A stretch of DNA of 17,401 nucleotides from Gryganskiella cystojenkinii (Eukaryota; Mortierellomycota; Mortierellomycetes; Mortierellales; Mortierellaceae): positions 12,378 to 29,778 of the forward strand of contig JAAAIG010000384.1 in the NCBI GenBank assembly GCA_015852425.1, read 5' to 3'. This document shows positions 13,393-17,401 of the stretch, piece after piece. A model generated the notes under the pieces. It was not told the origin of the DNA and did no database searches. It worked only from the letters and a program-made list of their open reading frames with translations. How positions within the stretch are numbered: position 1 is the first letter of the stretch; the number at the start of each line of letters is the position of its first letter. The position numbers and the translations under genes were made by a program.

Positions 13393-13714
13393 AATTGAGG
13401 TGCCAGAGAGAGGATGTACTGTGCTGGATAAACTTTTTGCAGCGACCCCACTGGTAAGATTTCTATGGCTCAGTAAAAGGGGGATAAGAGGATAAGAAAT
13501 GATCTAACATTATATTTTGGAGCAGGATCTACCGAATGTCGCAGTTGAGGATTCATCGGGGACTGAGAGGATTCACAACATCTTTCTTGCGACTCAAGAA
13601 GCGCCCGCTGGTGTGGAGTCTGACGAGCAGGATGCCATGGGCTGTGTTGGCGATGGAACTAAAATGAGCAGGCGTGAGAACCATGTTGTTCTTATCGTAC
13701 TATATCAGGGCTAA
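13393..13714 (+). pseudogene. Possible two-exon gene fragment
   Basis: An open stretch after TAA 13390-13392 (VPERGCTVLDKLFAATPL) ends at a good donor, CTG|GTAAG at 13454. After 72 nt, which include GATCTAACAT as a branch-like site, an acceptor GAGCAG at 13525 continues in phase with 62 codons to TAA 13712-13714 (DLPNVAVEDSSGTERI, then FLATQEAPAGVESDEQD). Donor, branch site, acceptor and phase all fit a real intron, and the composition is coding-like. There is no ATG or upstream exon that I can identify, and I do not recognise the family. Confidence 0.3.
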
Positions 13715-13729
13715 GAGTGACAAGAGCTT

Positions 13730-13945
13730 TTATAAATTTTTATGGTTTTCTGTGGCAGGAGGGAGGGTAGGATAATGGGCGTACAATCGAGATTTAGGAC
13801 AAAATGCCTGACTGTGAAGGCAGACGACGACATGCAGAGAGGACCAAGTTTGTTGGGGTACGTTGGGGTACTTCTCGTAGAGCTCCTGGGCGATAGTAGG
13901 GACGTGCACTAGGTTCGCATATCGTTCGCATATTAGTCGTACCAT
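13730..13945 (-). other. Unclassified - strand open frame, possible gene remnant
   Basis: A 71-codon frame runs from an ATG at 13945. Its first half looks protein-like (VRLICERYANLVHVPTIAQ, then LYEKYPNVPQQTW); the second half does not. It contains two small tandem duplications (TTGGGGTAC twice at 13853-13871 and GTTCGCATAT twice at 13913-13934, + strand). I do not recognise the family. Confidence 0.2.
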
Positions 13946-14050
13946 TTGATCTTGTACTGGAGACCCTCCCCCTTAAATGAATCCAAGGGGATTTCAAAAA
14001 GAGGAACATTTCGAGTCTTTCTTTCGCACCTCCACTGCCTAATTCTTACA

Positions 14051-14510
14051 GCTAATTCTTGGTCTCATACAAAACAGCAAGTCCATCGGACACGGGAGAG
14101 ACGCTTCTGTTCATACTCACAGTCACCCAAAACAAACTCCCTGAAAAATACTCGTGGGAACCTTTCACTAACAACCTCTCCCTCCGTAAAAAAACCCTCC
14201 CAAAATGGGGTCTATGTCCAACAGAAGATGCAAATGCTATTTGTGTTTTATTGAACTGTCGGCCACAAACCGACTTTATGCCTTTCTCCTCTTGGTACCA
14301 GATGACCTTAACCCGCTTAATGCAGCACTGATATCGGATTGAGACACGACCGGTTGGGCCGTCGTCGTCGTTGGGGTGGAGGACATCAACGCTGCGAGCT
14401 TGGATTCCAATTCGCGGTTCATTTGTTCTAACTCTGCAACCTGCTGTGCAGTGTGTCCTGATGAAGACGTTGAAGATGAAGTGACGGCGCCAGATCCGTT
14501 CGTGGACGTG
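14051..14510. repeat. Parent segment of the duplication (Ipi3-like gene 3' end plus flank)
   Basis: This direct repeat partner of 10440-10884 spans the last ~235 nt of the Ipi3-like coding sequence and ~225 nt of 3' flank. It includes a likely polyadenylation signal (AATAAA on the - strand, read as TTTATT at 14247-14252), only about 25 nt after the stop. The two copies keep long identical blocks, including the flank, separated by substitutions and small gaps. Confidence 0.85.
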
Positions 14511-16192
14511 GCGACAAAGGCGCCCCGTGCGTCCACGTAAGCCCGACGAGCAGTCTCCATCAATTGGTATTCAGGCAATTGAGCCAAGATAGCGTCCTGA
14601 CCAACCCTTGAAGTCGAGGTCGAGATCCTGATGAGGGGATCATCCGCGATCGAGTTGTTGCCGTTGACCTCAGGTCCACCCTCGCCCAACCTTGACTGTG
14701 GCATCCTCTTGAACTGTGTGATGACCGAGAGTTTTGGCTTTTCGGCCAGAGTGGTGTTGGAGTAGAGGTCAGCAGGCTGCATCAGCGTATGGATGGATGA
14801 GATGGCGCCTAAAAATGGATCGAAATAAAAGCGCAAATAAGTAATTAGAGTCTGCACACTCTTCCAGAAATATATCAAAAGGATTCCCGTAATGAACGTT
14901 AATGATCTCGAGACTTACCCTTATGCTGTTTAATCTCGCGAACCATCTGTCGACTGGCCACATCCCAGACCATCAACTGACCCTTGTTATCACCACTGAC
15001 CAAAGCAGACCCATCAAAGTTCAACGACAGCTTCAAGATTGGGTGATGATGCCCTCTAAAGACCAAATCGCCTCCACGAACACCGTTCCTCTTGGCACCG
15101 CCTAATCCGATCTGTTCCAGACCTGCGTCCCCGTCAACGGCCTCGATTGTCGTATATCCTTGTTGAGTGTGCTTGGACTTGTACAACAATGCCTGGTATA
15201 TCAAATAATCGGCTTCCTCCTGGTTCGATGCTGTTGTGGTCGTAGAAGCAGGCGTGCCCGAGGCCGCTAAAAAGAATCTCTCTGCAGGGTCAAACGCCAG
15301 CGCCATAATCTTGGTCGGGAACAAAAAAGTCGTCAAGAGCGAACCGGTCGAGAGATCCCAAAGTTTACAGGTATGGTCCAGAGAAGAGGTGACGACACGG
15401 GATCCATGAAACCGCCCAACACCTGGCTGGATATCCGTGATCGATAGGGTATGATCGGTCCAAGAGTAATGAGGCGCGGGTGTATCTTGTTGCGAATCGT
15501 CCAAGAGCGCATTGACCATCCAGACATGAACGACAGCATCTTCACTTCCAGAGAACAAGACAGTATCATCTGCAGAGAACCGGAGAACCGTGATCCGTTT
15601 GTAGTGAGCATCAAACGTCCGGTGAAGGATTCCTGTGGCGATCTGTAGTAAGATTCAAATTTGTGGATGGGAGGTTTTTAACAAACGCGTCTGAAATACA
15701 AATGATTGATCCAATGGGCAAAAACAGAACAGCAAAGGATAACAGCTGATGATATTCTTACCTCCCAGATATGGATTCGTCCGCTTTCAGTGCCTCCTAC
15801 GCAATATGTGCCTCTGTTGGATGTAGCCAGGCAGATGATCCTGTCGGGAAGAGGGAACTTCATAAAGACTTGATCCTACAATTCCATAAAAGGAGAACAA
15901 GATAAAGAAGGAGAGGGTGTGAGTGTCTGGAGGCACAGGTTCCAGGCAACAAAGTCAAAGCGAGCGGTACTCATACCTTCTGAAAATTGTAAACGTGCAT
16001 CATGCCCTTGTCGGCCTGAGCACTGAGGAAGAGACTGCCGAGGTTACGAGGGTTATGAACGAGAGCGAGCGAGTTGGAGGGCGAGACATTTTGTTTGAAT
16101 GAACCAAGAACCGAGCCGGTGTGCAAATTCCAGATGTAAGAGGTGCCATCGGCTGGGTCCGATGAGGTCGTCAAGGCAAGCTCTGTGAACAT
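14276..16192 (-). CDS. IPI3: Ipi3/WDR18-like WD40 protein of the Rix1 complex, 4 exons, 528 aa
   Basis: Exons in coding order: 16192-15977, 15875-15762, 15642-14919, 14808-14276. All introns are GT-AG (101, 119 and 110 nt). WD-type repeats run through residues 1-360: TSYIWNLHTGSVLGSF, YCVGGTESGRIHIWE, LFSGSEDAVVHVW, HTCKLWDLSTGSLL and LVSGDNKGQLMVWD. The FPTKIMALAFDPAERFF block is typical of Ipi3/WDR18. After the propeller come a low-complexity linker, a short Leu-heptad helix at about 475-492 (VAELEQMNRELESKLAA) and a basic end, KRRKA. Yeast Ipi3 is 555 aa, so the length is near full. The family works with Rix1 and Ipi1 in pre-60S maturation (ITS2 processing, Rea1 recruitment) in the nucleus. 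The start is the only ATG close before the first repeat. A degenerate copy of its 3' end lies at 10440-10884. Confidence 0.9.
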
Positions 16193-16800
16193 GATGTGTC
16201 TTGATGTTAGAAGGCTTGAGAGGATGGCGATGGTTAATGTTCGTCTACTTTGTCTCCTGCTGTAACATGCGCCTTTCTTTTTTTTTTTTTCTTTTTTTTT
16301 CCAAACAACACAAGGAAGAGGACTGTGACTGTGAATTGAGAATGAGAGAGAAATTCAGCCACAAGGAAAAAGAACGTGACTCGACGCCACTAAATTCGAA
16401 AAAATGTTTCATCTACCTACAAAAACTCGACTTCGTTCCATCATCTTTAAACATTTCTGCCCAGGGCTTTATTCAAAGCTATCCTGCTAGTGATATCACA
16501 TATGAACGCCATGCCCAGTTCGGGCCGCTGTCGCAGGAAAAAGTCAGAAGTGTCATCACCGCTCCTTCTATGATCAGCTTTCGTTACTCTGTTCGAATTT
16601 ATATCAAACAAGTCAGATATATGTCATAGTCAACCGGCCAATCTCAAGCACCGAGGAGCACGGACGTGCAATTATCAGGAACACGCGATTTTCAAAGACT
16701 GTTGAGCGGGAACAGGTTGTTGCCTCTTCTGGAGGGCGGACGCGCATGAGGTTGCGGATTATGAAACAATGGGTGTGGGTAGATCCGTTTTCAGCGGAGG
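16193..16800. other. Upstream region of the Ipi3-like gene
   Basis: This is likely to contain the promoter of the - strand Ipi3-like gene. A T-rich run on the + strand at about 16277-16301 (two T blocks split by a C) lies about 90-110 nt upstream of the start. The remainder has some + strand open frames of up to ~140 codons, but none with recognisable domains or good start and splice context. Confidence 0.4.
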
Positions 16801-16913
16801 TCACTCAAACGTAGGATTGAGAGGAAGGCCGTAGTTGATCGCCGGAGCATTGGAGTAATGCAAAGGTTTTGTACTGTTCGCGGCGCGCTTATGTTTAGTC
16901 CTCTTTTGTTCAG
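16801..16913 (-). CDS. Possible 3'-terminal exon of an unidentified gene
   Basis: On the - strand, TTTCCATAG at 16914-16922 is a good acceptor, followed by an open frame of 36 residues to TGA 16801-16803. It is basic at first (EQKRTKHKRAANSTKPL), then SNAPAINYGLPLNPTFE. The composition resembles a real protein C-terminus. An exon here would need one base from the previous exon. I did not find a convincing upstream exon in 16914-17401, so the gene would begin beyond a missed exon or outside the window, or this may be a remnant. Confidence 0.3.
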
Positions 16914-17401
16914 CTATGGAAAGACATTGGCACGACGTCGGACAGAAAATTGCTCGGATGCGGTAGACACATCGAAAAATACGCAGTCTAGAACAGCATG
17001 TCCTCGCCAGTAAGCTCTTTTAGTCCGTCGCAGTAGTTACTTCCACAAGAAAGAAAAATCTTGACTTGCAGACGTCGCTGAAGCCGTGTTTGGGTCGCAG
17101 TTGACCCTACTGGACCTAGCCAGCTCAAATATTTATTCAAAGGCAAACACGCGACCAACTATGCCGCTGTAGGTCTTCCTTTTTTTGTACTACACAGCAC
17201 CTTCATTGGAGATGTGCGGGGCTACGGTCCTAGATAGATCTAAGAGCCTAGCAGATACTCGATGGAGGAAGATCGGTTATTTTATTTTTAAAAAATGGCT
17301 GTCGAATTACAGGACTCTCCCACGATAGAGATTGCGATCTGGGTTATTTGAAAAGGGCGAAAGGGAAAGTGACATCGGTGAGCAAAAGGTGAGGGGGGGG
17401 G
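16914..17401. other. Unassigned right end of the window
   Basis: Several short - strand frames without an ATG overlap here, including one of about 57 codons before a TAG near 16990 (NKYLSWLGPVGSTATQT, then FLSCGSNYCDGLKELTGED). They may be exon or gene remnants linked to the terminal exon at 16801-16913, but the frames do not join by clear splice sites. The window ends in a run of G. Confidence 0.25.

Noticed and set aside
16201..16629. 142-codon + strand frame upstream of the Ipi3-like gene
   Set aside because: It begins through a T homopolymer, has no recognisable domain, and overlaps the likely promoter of the - strand gene. A separate open stretch at about 16508-16814 without ATG was set aside for the same lack of support.

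Overview
The window looks like a piece of a filamentous fungal nuclear genome. Every conserved gene is broken by short GT-AG introns (about 90-200 nt, with CTAAC/CTAAT-like branch sites), the start codons sit behind pyrimidine-rich leaders, and the proteins are fungal in type: a Ste20/PAK kinase, a fungal PhoD-like phosphatase, a DOPA-dioxygenase-family protein and an Ipi3-type WD40 protein. The intron density and the Ty3/gypsy remnant suggest an early-diverging lineage such as Mortierellomycota/Mucoromycota. That placement is an impression and was not tested by alignment.

Layout. (1) 201-4547 (+): a ten-exon gene for a 1003-aa p21-activated kinase of the Ste20 class, with a long Ser/Asn-rich and proline-rich N-terminus, a CRIB domain, a complete kinase domain and a C-terminal motif like the G-beta-binding box. 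(2) 8295-4880 (-): a four-exon gene, convergent with the kinase, for an 807-aa PhoD-like phosphatase carrying a ~260-residue Pro/Tyr/Gly-rich N-terminal tail. (3) 8777-9079 (+): an orphan open frame with no ATG. (4) 10071-9571 (-): a single-exon gene for a 166-aa DOPA 4,5-dioxygenase-family protein. (5) About 10.4-14.05 kb: a gene-poor, decayed region. It holds a degenerate second copy of the tail and 3' flank of the Ipi3-like gene, a GC-richer orphan frame, a mutated Ty3/gypsy RT-RNase H segment and several short open frames that look like gene remnants. (6) 16192-14276 (-): a four-exon gene for a 528-aa Ipi3/WDR18-like WD40 protein. (7) 16.2-17.4 kb: mostly unassigned, with one possible terminal exon (-) at 16801-16913 of a gene whose 5' part I cannot find.

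The four conserved genes have unrelated housekeeping or signalling roles (Rho-GTPase signalling, phosphate-ester hydrolysis, aromatic ring cleavage, 60S ribosome biogenesis). I see no evidence of a functional cluster and found no clear new system. The points most worth a second look are a possible internal promoter and second in-frame start in the kinase gene, the segmental duplication of the Ipi3-like 3' end, the proline-rich tail on the phosphatase, and the unassigned open frames. All exon borders were placed by hand from splice consensus plus reading-frame continuity, and none has transcript support here.
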